Of a stretch of 64,000 nucleotides of DNA, positions 11,690 to 22,822 are shown in pieces (positions within the stretch are counted from its first letter, which is position 1; every line of letters begins with the position of its first letter). The DNA is from Geosiphon pyriformis. Taxonomy: Eukaryota; Glomeromycota; Glomeromycetes; Archaeosporales; Geosiphonaceae. The stretch is taken from NCBI GenBank assembly GCA_016748015.1, contig JAAOMT010000708.1, positions 261,440 to 325,439 of the forward strand, written 5' to 3'. The position numbers were made by a program, and so were the translations under genes. The notes under the pieces were generated by a model. The model ran no database searches. It had not been told where the DNA came from and saw only the letters and a program-made list of their open reading frames with translations.

Positions 11690-12553
11690 AATGTCGACCA
11701 CAATGAACTGCTGCCCATATTTGCCTGGAATGAAAATAACCATGGAAAAGGAAAACAGAAAAAAGAACATACCTGAGAAACCACTATTGGTGCTTGGATT
11801 GATAACAACCAAAATGAGTTGCCACCTACACTAAGTTGGGAAGAAAAAGGAAAGAGAAAAGAAAGAGAAAACAACCTACCAAAGGATACTGAATCAACAA
11901 AAAACACCACTAGTGGCTGAACAAGTTTGTACTCTGTCCATGAGCCACTGCCACAACCACCACACATACCACTCAAATACAAAGATTGTGAGAAGAAACT
12001 TTCTTTCATGGGAGCTTAGGTTGCACCAAATGAAAATCACTGGATGTGAACCCACTATTATTGTAAGCCTTGCCATTGCAAACAGTATGGCTATCCAAAA
12101 AGACAGGGCAAGTAGGACAACAAACTATGTCTCACTTGTGGCAAACAGTTGCTCAACAAAGAAATATGAAATGACATTCCTGGTCGAGAAGAAACATGCA
12201 ACACTTTATGCCAGTACATGATCCTCATCAATGACTGGGTGAGTCATGATACACCAATAACTGCTGCTTGGCACTGAGCAATCTTTCACCTGGACAGATA
12301 CTCACACGATGAAGACGAGATCTGGCAGATGGCGAACACCAAAGTAGAAAGTGTCATGCCCAGCAAAATCTTAGAAATTAAGAACAATCCTCCAGAACCA
12401 GTCAACATTATCCTAGTCTCCAACCCAGATGCTTTCTTCAACATTGAGACCAACCCAGAAGACTTTCACGAACATTATCAAAATTTAGCACTGACCAGAA
12501 AGGAACAGGAAGAGTGGTTAGCACAGCTAAATACTTAATTATGTGACCACTGT
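11690..12553 (+). pseudogene. Cys-rich zinc-finger-like region of element B
   Basis: In the pol frame, about 12060-12240 contains YYCKPCHC, LCLTCGKQL and TCNTLCQY, that is C-x2-C, C-x2-C and C-x3-C clusters. A further cluster follows at the start of the next open block (LCDHCLILCDFKYCNK). The same arrangement occurs in A and C. Many stops interrupt it. The region is about 250 codons and has no counterpart that I know in standard gypsy pol. Metal binding is inferred from Cys spacing only. Confidence 0.55.
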
Positions 12554-13663
12554 TTGATCCTATGTGACTTTAAATATTGTAATAAGTATGACTTCATTTA
12601 CAATCCACCAATCTGCATGATTTACACAATCCCAGAGGAAGAAAAACCAATCAGCAGCTGCACATCGGAATCAGAATCACTGTTTGATCTTGATTCAAAC
12701 TCCAACAATGACAACAATGAAAACACCAGTTCCAGTTCCATTCAAATTAGTGATAACAATGATGACGATTCCAACTCAGATTCAAACTCTGACCCAAAAT
12801 ATAAACAATACATTGTACTGCCAGACCTCTTCAAAGAACAGGAGTTGAAATGGTATAGTGACAATAATGAAAGTATTATGTCAGAATGTGCACACAATAA
12901 TAATGCTGAATTTGATCTGAGATATTCAGAAAAAGATGCCATCAAATTGGAACCACATTCATGTATCTGCATTGATTTGAAAATAGCACTGGAAATTCTA
13001 GCAACAACAATAGTTCAACTAGCATCTAGAAATAGTTTAGCAAAAAGAGGAATTAATATAAGAGGAGGAATAATTGACACAAGATATGTAGGAAATATCA
13101 TCACTATACTACAAAATAACTCAGAAGAGGCCTATATAATAAAGCCCAATGAAAAAATAGCACAGGCAATATTTCTGCCTCTGGTTAGAGTAGCTCAGTT
13201 AGTATCAGTAGGAAAGAGAGAGAAATTAGGAATAACAGCGAGAGGAATACAGAGATTTGGATCAACAGGTAGAGTAGATGTACCAGTCAATATGGCAGAA
13301 GAAGAAATTGTTTACCAAGGGAAAATTATCTCAATGAGTCAAACAATTTCCATTCCACCATATGGCCAGTACTTGATAAGGATAAAGTGTGAGGTAAAAA
13401 AACAGAATCAAATTTTTGAAGCAGAACCAACCCTTTGTGAATCAGGAGAGATTGGACTCATCAATCTCCATATACCAATCAAAGATTACAGTCACATCAA
13501 AATACCCATCTACAATAATACAGGAAATGTCATAGTAATACCAGCTGGAACCACTATTGGATACTTAAGCACTAAAATAGAGGATCAACCACTAAGCATC
13601 ATTCTGGACTTTCCACAGCTTTGTGGATATGTTGATATCACATCACAAACAATATATGGATGA
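12554..13663 (+). pseudogene. dUTPase-like domain and pre-RT region of element B (best copy)
   Basis: A 369-codon open block. After the last Cys cluster and a Ser/Asp/Asn-rich linker (residues about 30-85), all five trimeric dUTPase motifs can be read: FDLRYSEKDAI (1), SRNSLAKRG (2), GGIIDTRYVGNI with the D-x-x-Y pair of the active site (3), NEKIAQAIF (4) and RGIQRFGSTG (5, the nucleotide-closing tail). The C-terminal 120 residues carry IPIYNNTGNVIVIPAGTTIG, the usual segment before gypsy RT. In known enzymes this domain removes dUTP. Whether this copy was active is unknown, but no catalytic residue is obviously lost. Confidence 0.8.
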
Positions 13664-13693
13664 AGTGAATATTATTTGTTCTAACCAGAACAA

Positions 13694-15075
13694 TTGGAAC
13701 AAATGAACATGGGAAACTTAGATCCACTCCAATGTATGCAACTTAAGATGTTGCTCAACAATTTCAATGCCATTTTTGCCAGTGAAAACAAGTTTGGCCA
13801 AACTGACATCATCCAGCATCAGATCAAGACTGAAGATGCAATGCCAATTAAACAAAGAGCATACAGAGTACTACCAGCTAGCCATGAGATTATCTGTCAA
13901 GAGATAAACCAAATGCTTGATAACAGGCTAATTCAGCTATCAATAAGTCCATGGTCATCACCAGTAGTACTCATTCAAAAAAAGAATGAGAAAATCTGTT
14001 TTTGTGTGAATTATAGAAAACTCAATAAAATAACTTGTAAAGATAGCTACTCCACTTTACGGATCCAAGAATTATTTGACACTTTCAGTGAAAACAAATG
14101 GTTTTTAACATTAGATCTGAACAGTGGTTACTGGCAAATAGCCATAAATTCAGCCAACAAAAAAAAGACAGCATTCACCACCAAAGAAGAGAATTTTGAA
14201 TTTGAAGTAATGCCATTTGGCTTAACCAATGCACCAGCCACTTTCCAACAGCTAATGGAAATTGTTTATACTGGCTTATTGTGGAAATCAGTAGTTGTAT
14301 ACTTGAACAACACCAATGTATTCTCAAAAACATTTGATGATTATTTTCATTATCTTCAACAAGTGTTCGAAAGACTAAGAAAAGCAGGACTAAAGTTAAA
14401 TGCAACAAAGTGTTTTTTCAGCAAGACAGAACTAAAATTCTTGGAACACATAATCAGCAAAGACGGCATCAAAATGGATCCAGAGAAAATAGAGATAGTA
14501 AAAAACTTTTCAGTGCTGACCAATATGACAGAACTGAAATCATTCTTGGGATTCACCAGCTACTATCAACATTTCATCAAGAACTTTTCCAAGATAGTGC
14601 AGCCACTCAACCAACTACAAACCAAGAATACAAAATATGAATGAACAGAAAATCAACAAGAAGCTTTTAATATTCTGAAAAGAAAGCTCATTCAAGCTCT
14701 AGTACTGATCTATTCAGATCACAGCAAACCATTCATCATTACCATTGATGCATCTGGCCAAGCATTGGGAGTGGTACTATCTTAGAAAGGACCAGATAGC
14801 AGAGAACATCCAGTAGCATATGCCAGCAGAGGTTTAACACCAGCCAAAAAGAACTATGGAATACCAGAATAAGAACACTTAGCGATATACTAGACAGTCA
14901 TAAAATGGAAAGAATACTTGAGCCAGAAGTTTGAAGTATACACAGATCACAAAGGATTAACATCACTTTAAAAACAAGAATTTGGAGATAGAAGACAGTC
15001 AAGATAGAAAATGGCACTTATATCATATAATTATACTATACATTATAAAAAGGGAAAAGACAATGGAAATGCTAA
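13694..15075 (+). pseudogene. Reverse transcriptase and RNase H of element B
   Basis: An open block of 316 codons (13694-14644) holds RT: KQRAYRVLPASHE, PWSSPVVLIQKKN, CVNYRKLNK, LTLDLNSGYWQ with the first Asp kept, and FEVMPFGLTNAPATFQ. The active-site loop reads YLNN where YLDD is expected, so both loop aspartates are Asn. RNase H follows (TIDASGQALG, then YTDHKGLTSL) with stops at 14641, 14785, 14869 and beyond. Element A shows the same domain order, and its interruption point falls at the equivalent of about 15043. Confidence 0.85.
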
Positions 15076-16440
15076 CAGTTTGTCACAAATGAGACAAATC
15101 TAAGAACATTTCAACCCAAAAATATAACAAAACCAGAACAATACCAATGAAAAATATAACAAAAAATAAACATACAAAAAATATCAACAACTGCAACATT
15201 ATATAAACACTCAACAGTTCAAGGAGAATTTATCTCAAATGGAATAAAAGAGTATCAAACAACAATCAAAATATTTTATCACTCACCAAAATATACTTTA
15301 TCAGAAAAATAGAAAAGATCTAGAGCAACCAACCAGAGTAATTACAGAGCCAGAAAAAGAAACAATATTATTTAACATGTACTCAAATCCAACAGCAGAA
15401 CACTTTCACAAAGAAGCAACTATGGAAAAAACCAAAAAAAAATATTATTGGCCATCAATGTATCCAGACATCATCTAATATGTTCAAAATTGTGATGCTT
15501 ATCAGTAAAGAAGAGGTACGAAACCCAGTGAATCATTAAGACCAATCAAAGTGGGACAATTATTTGACCGTATTGAAATTGATTTAGTCAGACTATTAAC
15601 AATTACCAGTGGAGAAAACAGATACATAGCAGTAGCCATGGACTATCTTACTAAATGGCCAGAGGCAAAAGCAATTCAAAAAGTGGATGCAGAATCTATT
15701 GCCAAATTTGTTCATCAAGATTTAATTTGTCAACATGAATGTCCAAAAGAATTATTATCAGACCAAGAAACTCATTTTGTGAACAGAACATTAACAGAAT
15801 TGAGCCAAAGATTCGGAATTAAGAGACCACTATCATTACCATACTATCCACAAACCAACAAATTAGTTGAAAGATTCAACAGAACATTGTGTAAAGCAAT
15901 AGCTAAGCTCAACCAAGAAAACCAGAATGATTGGGATTTGTTGATACTATCAGTACTATTTGCTTATCAGACAATAAAACAAGATACTACACAAGCAACA
16001 CCATTTGAATTAGTATATAGTAGAACAGCAACACTACCAGTAGAAATAGAAGTCAGCACATACCTAACCGAACCAATAACGGAAGAGAATTTCAAAAACA
16101 CATTGTTAAGAAGAACATATAACTTAATGGAAACATTAGAAAACAAACGATAAAGAGCAGCTGATAATATACAAAAGTTACAAGAGAAACAAAAAAAAAG
16201 ACATGATAACCAACTACCAGATAAACCAGTTAAATTCAAGATTAGAGACAAAGTACTACTATATTGTACCAAAGTGGAAAAACAATAGAGTAGAAAATTT
16301 GACCCCAAATGGGACGGACCATTTTACATAGAAGAAATTCTAAGAAATAGAACTTACAAATTAAGATTGAATAACAAAATCTTGACCAAAGCAGCATATG
16401 GAGATTGACTAAAACCATATCACCATATAGCATCATCATC
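15076..16440 (+). pseudogene. Integrase of element B
   Basis: Inserts element DNA into the host. The N-terminal HHCC zinc site is damaged: the first His is Tyr (NMYSNPTAEHFH) and the last Cys is Tyr (CDAY). The catalytic core is open for 200 codons (15551-16153) and keeps the D, D, E set: EIDLV, LLSDQETHF, KLVERFNR. The C-terminal part has the GPFYIEEIL and YKLR blocks typical of gypsy integrases, with stops. The frame is shared with the upstream RT. No chromodomain is apparent. Confidence 0.85.
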
Positions 16441-16568
16441 TACCAGTAATATTCCACAATTAGGAGTACAGAGAATACTAGTCCAACCAGATAAGATTCC
16501 ACAAGATCTGAAACCAATTATTATTATTGACAACAACATGTCCAATTGATTGACAAAAGAATATATAA

Positions 16569-17217
16569 GAACATGATTGACGCAACAGAAGAAATCAGAA
16601 AAATAGAAATTACGGACAATATTTATTCACTAGCCCAACAAATTTTTCAATTAATTCAACACCAAGAAATAGAAATTACAATTAATTAACAAATCATTTG
16701 TTACAAAAAATACCACAAAACAAAGCACAAAAAAGACTTGAAAATGTTGTTGACAAGATCATGACCAAGATAAAATTGACCATAAAAGAACAACAAATAG
16801 TCGGATTACACCAAAAACTTACCAGAGAAACTTGGACTTGGTGGATGCAACAATTTCCAAAAAACTATTGTCATTTCCACTTGGAACAACATGTAAATAT
16901 CCAGAATTTATACACTGACAAAACAAAATGGTTATTCAACACAACAATACTGAGACAACTGGAACAATTTGTGGGAAAAAACAATCTAACCACACAAGCT
17001 CAAGCCATTTACCAGCTATATATGGAATTTCAAGACTAACCAGAATCTTACTCAACACAGCAATGGATACAGTTATGAGTAATCAATTGGGAAAAATGAC
17101 CAACACCCAATTTGAAGAACTACAAACTAAATAACACAAATAATACTCAAAAAAGAAGTTCAAGAAATAATTCAAGAAGGGAAATTAAAGGAATTAGATT
17201 TCAATGAAGCTCAATAT
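16569..17217 (+). pseudogene. Post-integrase ORF of element B, unknown function
   Basis: A short open stretch (from about 16569; EITDNIYSLAQQIF) and a longer one (16698-17039) encode a conserved sequence: TWTWWMQQFPKNY, LEQHVNIQNLY, LEQFVGKNNLTTQA and AIYQLYMEFQD. The same order follows integrase in A (19671-20337) and, decayed, in C-prime (27600-28330). I see no signal peptide, membrane segment or Env feature. It could be a C-terminal extension of Pol or a separate accessory protein, and I do not recognise the family. Confidence 0.55.
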
Positions 17218-17233
17218 TAAAAGAAGAGAATAA
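17218..17233 (+). promoter_or_regulatory. Polypurine tract of element B
   Basis: TAAAAGAAGAGAATAA directly precedes the 3' LTR. The same kind of tract precedes the 3' LTR of A. It primes plus-strand DNA in this class of elements. Confidence 0.7.
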
Positions 17234-18158
17234 TGTTACTCATAGAATATAGGAAATATAGTATTATTAGTCAGTAGATATTAGCCAATCAGATGTAGAT
17301 GTAATAAATATGAAATTTCAAGATTTCTCTCAAAGGAATTACAGGATTCTAGGAATTTCAGGATTCTCCAACAAGGAATCGCAGGATTTCAGAATTTCAG
17401 GATTCCTCTCATCAGGAATTGCAGGATTCCAGGAATTCCAAGATTTCTGTTACAAAGAATTGAGGAATTAAGGAATCTCAAATATATATATATAGCAGTA
17501 GCATTAGAAACAGAAAAGACAGAATTGACACTAGGAATTCTTAGCTTAGTTATCACAATCCTCAAATAAATAATTATTCACTATATCAAATTCATTCTTT
17601 ACTATCAACCCTTCATGTTGATAATAACTGATACTTAACCATACTGGAACAATAGCTCTTGATCATGGCTATTGACAGGATACTAACTTGCAAATCGCTT
17701 TGGCTTATTTCTTATTTTTTCTTTTATCTTTCTTTATTTTTTGGTTGTCTACTAACTTGATTAAAAGATTTACTTTTGGAGGACTTACAGAGGAATAAAA
17801 CTTACTTAAAAATACTTACTCTTGAAGGACTTATGGAGGAATAAACTTGCTTAAACAATACTTACTCTTGGAGGACTTACAGAGGAACTGATGTCAAGAA
17901 ACAGTACTAGTATACACTTACAGAGGATATCGTACTATGAGGATCATCAACCATCCAGCTGAGCTAGCAATTGACAAAACTACAGTTTCAGGAAACTACT
18001 AATAAACTGTTATCATTGAATCTCTGTCCATTATACAAAGAACTTGATTGGAAAACCTTCAGATAAAATACCTTCAGATTATTATTGTCACCAATCACTT
18101 TGCACACCAAGTTACAGATTTGTTATTCACTCAACATCCCAAAGATTCACCTGTAACA
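17234..18158 (+). repeat. 3' LTR of element B
   Basis: TGTTACTCATAG...CACCTGTAACA, matching 7862-8778 apart from scattered, mostly C/T and G/A differences. Followed directly by the ACAG target copy, after which element A resumes. Confidence 0.92.
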
Positions 18159-18162
18159 ACAG

Positions 18163-19640
18163 TACATTATAAAAAAGGAAAAGACAATGGAAATATCAAT
18201 GAATTGTCGTGAATGAGACAAATCTAAAAACATTTCAACCCAAAAATATAGAAAAAAAAAAGATGAATATACAAAAATACCAACAACTCCAACATTATAT
18301 AAATACTCACTTGTTTAAGGAGAAATTATCTCAAAAAAAACAAAACAACATAAAACAGCAATCAAAATATTTTATCAATCATCAAAATATACTTTACTGG
18401 AAAAACAAAAGAAACTCAGACCAGCCAACCAGAGTAATTACAGAACCAAAAAAAGAAACAATATTGTTCAACATGCACTCAAATCCAACAGCAGGACATT
18501 TTCATAAAGAAACAACCATAGAAAGAACCAGAAAGAAATATTATTGGCCATTTATATATCCAGACATTATCTAATATGTTCAAAATTGTGATGCTTGTCA
18601 AAGAAGAAATGGAACAAAACCCAGTAAACCATTGAGACCAATCAAAGTGGGACAATTATTTAACCACATTAGAATTGATTTAGTCAAACCATTAACAATT
18701 ACCAGCAGAGGCAACAGATATATTGCAGTAGCCATGGATTATCTTACAAAATGGCCAGAAGCAAAAGCCATTCAAAGAGCAGATGCAGAATCCGTTGCCG
18801 AATTTGTCCACTAAGATTTAATCTGTCAACATAAATGTTCAAAAAAATTATTATCTGATCAAGAAACTCACTTTGTGAACAGAACATTAACAGAATTAAG
18901 TTAAAGATTTGGAATCAAAAGACCATTATTATCACCATACCATTCACAAACAAATGGGTTAGTTGAAAGGTTTAACAGAATATTGTGTGAAACAATTATC
19001 CAGATCAGTCAAAAAAACCAGAACAAATGGAATTTGTTCATATCATCAGTACTATTTGCTTATCAGACAATAAAGCAAGATACTACACAAACAACACCAT
19101 TTGAATTGATATACAGTAGAACAGCAACATTATCAGTTGAGATAGAAGTCAACACTTATCCAACAGAACCAATAACTGAAGACAATTTTCAGAAAATATT
19201 GCTAAAAAGAACATATGACTTAATGGAAACACTAGAAAACAAATGACGAAAAGCAGCTGATAACATTCAAAAGTCACAAGAAAAACAAAAAGAAAAACAT
19301 GATAACCAACTATCAGACAAACCAGTTGAATTCAAGATTGGAGACAAAGTACTTTTACATTATATCAAAGTGGAAAAACAATAGAGTAGAAAATTTGATC
19401 CCAAATGGAACAGACCATTTTACATAGAAAAAATTCTTGGAAATAGAGCTTATAAACTAAGATAGAACAACAAAATCTTAGCCAAAGCAGCACATAGTAA
19501 TCGACTGAAACCATATCACCATATAGTGACATCATCTACCAGTAACATTCCACAATTAGAAGTACAGAGAATACTAGTCCAACCAGATGAGATTCCACAA
19601 AATCTGGAACCAATCATAATTATTAGACCAAACACATAAA
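18163..19640 (+). pseudogene. RNase H end and integrase of element A
   Basis: Continues the reading broken off at 7861: the joined region reads like the uninterrupted homologue in B at about 15043. The integrase zinc site is intact (NMHSNPTAGHFH, then CDACQRR). The core keeps RIDLVKPL, LLSDQETHF and GLVERFNR (D, D, E). Stops occur at 18572, 18812, 18901 and 19244, several of them TAA/TAG at codons that are CAA/CAG in B. The C-terminal blocks (PFYIEKILGNRAYKLR) run to about 19520. Confidence 0.85.
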
Positions 19641-19670
19641 ATTAATAATAGTAAAAAAGTATATAAAGAC

Positions 19671-20337
19671 ATGGTAGATGTGACAAAAGACATCAGAAAA
19701 ATGGAAATTACTGACAACATTTACTCACTAGCACAACAACTCTTTTAATTAATCCAATAACAAGAAATAAAAATCACAATCAATTGACAAACTATCAAAT
19801 ACACAAACACTAGAAAAAAACTACAAGATAAAGTATAGAGAAAAACAGAAAACACTGTTGACAAAATAATGGCAAAAGTGAAACTGACAATAGAAACACA
19901 ACCCAAAATCTCCCAATATTAAGAGTTGACTATAAAAACCTGGAATTGGTGGATACAACAATTTCCAAGAAATTTTTGTTACTTTTACTTGGAACAACAC
20001 GTAAATATTTAGAATCTATATATGGATAAGACAAAATGATTATTTGACATGACAATACTACAACAACTGAAACAATTTGTGGGAAAAAACAATTTAACCA
20101 CACAAGCAAGAGCCATTTATTGGCTATATACTGGATTTCAAGATTGACTAGAAATCTTGCTCAACACTGAAATGGACACTGTTACTGTCAACTAAATGAG
20201 AAAAATAACCAACATTCAATTTGAAGAATTACAAAACAAAATAACACAAGTAATTCTCGAAAAAAAGTTCAAGAAATACTCAAAGATAGAGAAATAGAGT
20301 TAAGAGATTTAGGAAATCTCGACAGAGCTCAATATTA
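19671..20337 (+). pseudogene. Post-integrase ORF of element A, unknown function
   Basis: The homologue of the post-integrase region of B: DIRKMEITDNIYSLAQQLF, TWNWWIQQFPRNF, LEQHVNI, LKQFVGKNNLTTQA and ITNIQFEELQNKI. It has many stops but the same block order and spacing. Conservation in a second, separately integrated element argues that it was a functional part of the family. Confidence 0.5.
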
Positions 20338-20351
20338 AAAGGAGAGAATAA
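20337..20351 (+). promoter_or_regulatory. Polypurine tract of element A
   Basis: AAAAGGAGAGAATAA immediately upstream of the 3' LTR. Confidence 0.7.
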
Positions 20352-21218
20352 TGTTATTTATAAAATATAAGAAAGATATTAGTATATAGATTAACCAATC
20401 AGAAGTAGCCATAGTAAATGTGAAATTCCAGGATTCCTCTTAAGAGGAATTACAGAATTCCAGGAATTTCAGAATTCTTGTACAAGAAATTGCAGGATTT
20501 CAGAATTCCAGGATTCTTCTTAAAAAAAATTGCAGGATTTTAGGAATTCCAGGATTTCTGGCATAAAGAATCAAGAAATTGAAGAATCTCAATTATGTAT
20601 ATATAGTGGTAGTGTTAAAAGTAAAAAAGACAGATCTCTCAGTTTAGATTTAATCTAAGCAACCTTCTATATTTGCAAATATTAATAAATAATTATTTAA
20701 TATTCTAATATTCACTCTCCACTATCAACACTTCATGTTAATAGTCATTAACACTTAACCACACTGGAACAATAGCTCTTGATCATGGTTATTGACAGAA
20801 TACTAACTTGTGTATTGCCTTGGCTTATTTTTTTATTTCTTTTATTTTTCTTTTATTTTCTTTGATTTTATTGTTGTATACTAATTGATTAGGAATTAAA
20901 GTGCTGAGTTATTGATGTCACAAATAGTCTGGTAAAAGACCCAAAAATAAAGATAGAATCATATATATATTAATAGATGGCTTATCAGAAGGACATGACT
21001 GTCAGAATAAACCAGCCATTACGCTGAAGACAAAAATTGGGAAACCAACTTACCAACCAACTATATTGTCATTAAATCTCTGTCTATTATACAAAGAACT
21101 CAACTCTAAAATCTTCAGATACAACTATGTACCAGTATTATTAGCATCAGCAAAATATTGAGCACCAAGTTATAGATTTGTTATTTGATTTGAGACTCCA
21201 AATAATTATCCTGTAACA
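20352..21218 (+). repeat. 3' LTR of element A
   Basis: TGTTATTTATAAAATA...CCTGTAACA, 867 bp against 807 bp for the 5' copy. The extra length lies in additional GGAATT/CAGGATT units. The following ACAT is the second target copy. Confidence 0.9.
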
Positions 21219-21222
21219 ACAT

Positions 21223-22296
21223 AAGATTATCAGTGAATATGATCTAAATGATGTTTACAATGCTGATAAAACAGCATTATTCTTTAGAATGCCACCAAAT
21301 GCAACTTTGGCAACAAGATCTACCTCTGGCACCAAGTGTGATAAGAGTCAAATTACTATACTTTTTATTTGTAATGCAATAGGCAGCATCAAGTTGCAGT
21401 CTTTAATTATCGGCAAAACTGCAAAGCCATGATGTTTTCGCAATATTAATATGAATACACTTCCAATCACTTATTGTTACAATACAAAAGCATGGATGCG
21501 AACCAATATTTTTAGTGAATGGCTTAATTTATTAAATAAAGAAATGCATCATAAGAAAAAAAAGATTTTGCTATTACTTAATAATGCTAGTTCTCATGGT
21601 AGAGAATTTTCCGTATTATCTAATATTATAATTAAATATCTATCATCAAATACAACATCCCATTTGCAACTATTAGATGCAGAAATTATTGTATTTTTTA
21701 AGGCACAATACTGAAAGTTGTTTCTTTTCCATCTTATTAATCAGTATGATGACAAGATTCTAATATCAACAATAATATTAAAGGATGCAGTTGACTTTCT
21801 AATTGATGCATGGTCAGCAGTAATAACAACTACAATCCAAAACTGTTGGCATCATATGGGAATTCTGAATAATAGTCAAATACTAGCCCATTCATTAGAT
21901 ATTAAACAAGAACTTCTACAAGAAGTACAAGTTTTTATTAAGCATGTTGATATTAATAAGCTATTGGCAATAGACTTTATTAATATTGACAAGTTTGAAT
22001 CATTATTTACTTATGTCTCAAAGGATGAAATTGTGAATCTTATTAACAACAAGTATAGTGAAAATTCTAATGCAAATAAAGATTTAGAAAGTAAAAATGA
22101 AGATGAATCTTTGTCTTTGTTATCTATACATCAAAGTAAAATTGCACTTGAAGATACATTGCACTATTGTAAAAAGCAGTATAGTAAAAAAGTTGATTCA
22201 GACTTTTTTAAAACTTTGAGAACATTAATTTATAATACTGTTCTCAAAGTTCAAAAAGAGAAAAAACAGTTGCAAATAAATAGCTTTTTTAAATAA
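21223..22296 (+). pseudogene. pogo/Tigger transposase, DDE catalytic half
   Basis: Continues the frame of 382-867. The DDE superfamily-endonuclease landmarks are present: DVYNADKTALFFRM (first Asp), LLLLNNASSH, where an Asp is expected at the first N (second catalytic Asp lost), and LQLLDAEIIVFFKAQY (third Asp). Stops at 21430 and 21715 are both TGA at positions where the family has Arg, consistent with CGA-to-TGA change. The last 192-codon block (21718-22296) is open to its natural end: a C-terminal region with W at CWHHMGIL and acidic low-complexity sequence. Confidence 0.8.
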
Positions 22297-22371
22297 AATA
22301 TATATAATTGGTTATTATATTATGCATGTAATATATAGATCATGTAATAAGATATTAATTATTTTTTATAG

Positions 22372-22437
22372 TTCTATCTCTCTATAGTTACCACAAATGT
22401 GCTAACCAAAAAGTGTAATTATAAAGAGAATTTACTG
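22372..22437 (-). repeat. Probable right terminal inverted repeat of the pogo-like element
   Basis: Read on the minus strand it starts CAGTAAATTCTC, then a GGTTAGCACA...GTGG...TATAGAGAGA stretch of the kind seen at Tigger ends. TA follows at 22438-22439, as expected for a TA target duplication. Confidence 0.5.
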
Positions 22438-22822
22438 TATGTCATAATTTTCTAATATTGTGCTCACTTATTAAGTTCTATTCTCCTATTGATCTATTTT
22501 TCTATTTGTTTTTCCTATTTTTTTTCTTGTACTTTTTTATAAGTAACAATAATATTGTTAGTTGTGATTTAAATCTTTTGAAAAAATTGCTGTAGGTTTC
22601 TAATAGTTTGGCTTCTTTTTGATTATTTTGGAATGTATTCTGAATAATAGTGTTTTTATTATTAATAATAATATAAATCCAGATAATATGTAAATAATAC
22701 TTTTTGGTATATGATAATATAATGGATAAATGGATAAAACAACTCTTAGTTTTTTTTAAGTAAATAGTTGTATTTTTCTTGGTGTTTCTGTTAAAGTTTG
22801 TAATTTTTTTTTATTTTTATGA
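22438..22822. other. AT-rich spacer between nests
   Basis: No open frame or recognisable repeat. It separates the pogo-like element's right end from the point where C-prime becomes alignable. Confidence 0.4.

Larger units (their letters stand above)
7862..18158 (+). mobile_element. Ty3/gypsy element B, inserted in the RNase H region of element A
   Basis: 10.3 kb, bounded by LTRs 7862-8778 and 17234-18158 and flanked by a perfect 4-bp duplication ACAG (7858-7861 and 18159-18162). It is the youngest layer of the left nest. From capsid to integrase all domains lie in one reading frame when stop codons are ignored, implying a single Gag-Pol polyprotein. Its LTRs are clearly related to, but distinct from, those of A, so B is a sister subfamily. 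Confidence 0.92.
868..21218 (+). mobile_element. Ty3/gypsy element A, itself split by element B
   Basis: Two direct LTRs (868-1674 and 20352-21218) with TG...CA ends bracket gag-pol sequence. The flanks GCAT (864-867) and ACAT (21219-21222) make a 4-bp target duplication with one G-to-A difference. Element B plus one ACAG copy (7862-18162) splits it, leaving about 10 kb of its own sequence. Its order is N-terminal ORF, capsid, CCHC, protease, Cys-rich, dUTPase-like, RT, RNase H (interrupted), integrase, post-integrase ORF. The LTRs differ in length by 60 bp, mainly in the number of U3 repeat units, so this insertion is not recent. Confidence 0.9.
202..22437 (+). mobile_element. pogo/Tigger-type DNA transposon, split by nested gypsy elements
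   Basis: Without the 20.35-kb retroelement nest and one target copy, this is an element of about 1.9 kb, normal for pogo/Tigger. It carries one transposase pseudogene with a CENP-B-type DNA-binding half (382-867) and a DDE half (21223-22296) in the same reading frame. The right end reads CTG followed by TA at 22438. The left end reads TA then CAGTTGAATT at 202. The termini are only loosely inverted, so the left boundary is less certain than the right. The element is the oldest layer of the nest and is dead: at least eight in-frame stops and a changed catalytic Asp. Confidence 0.72.

Noticed and set aside
16569-17217. Possible envelope gene after integrase
   Set aside because: No signal peptide, transmembrane or fusion-type segment is seen; kept as an ORF of unknown function.
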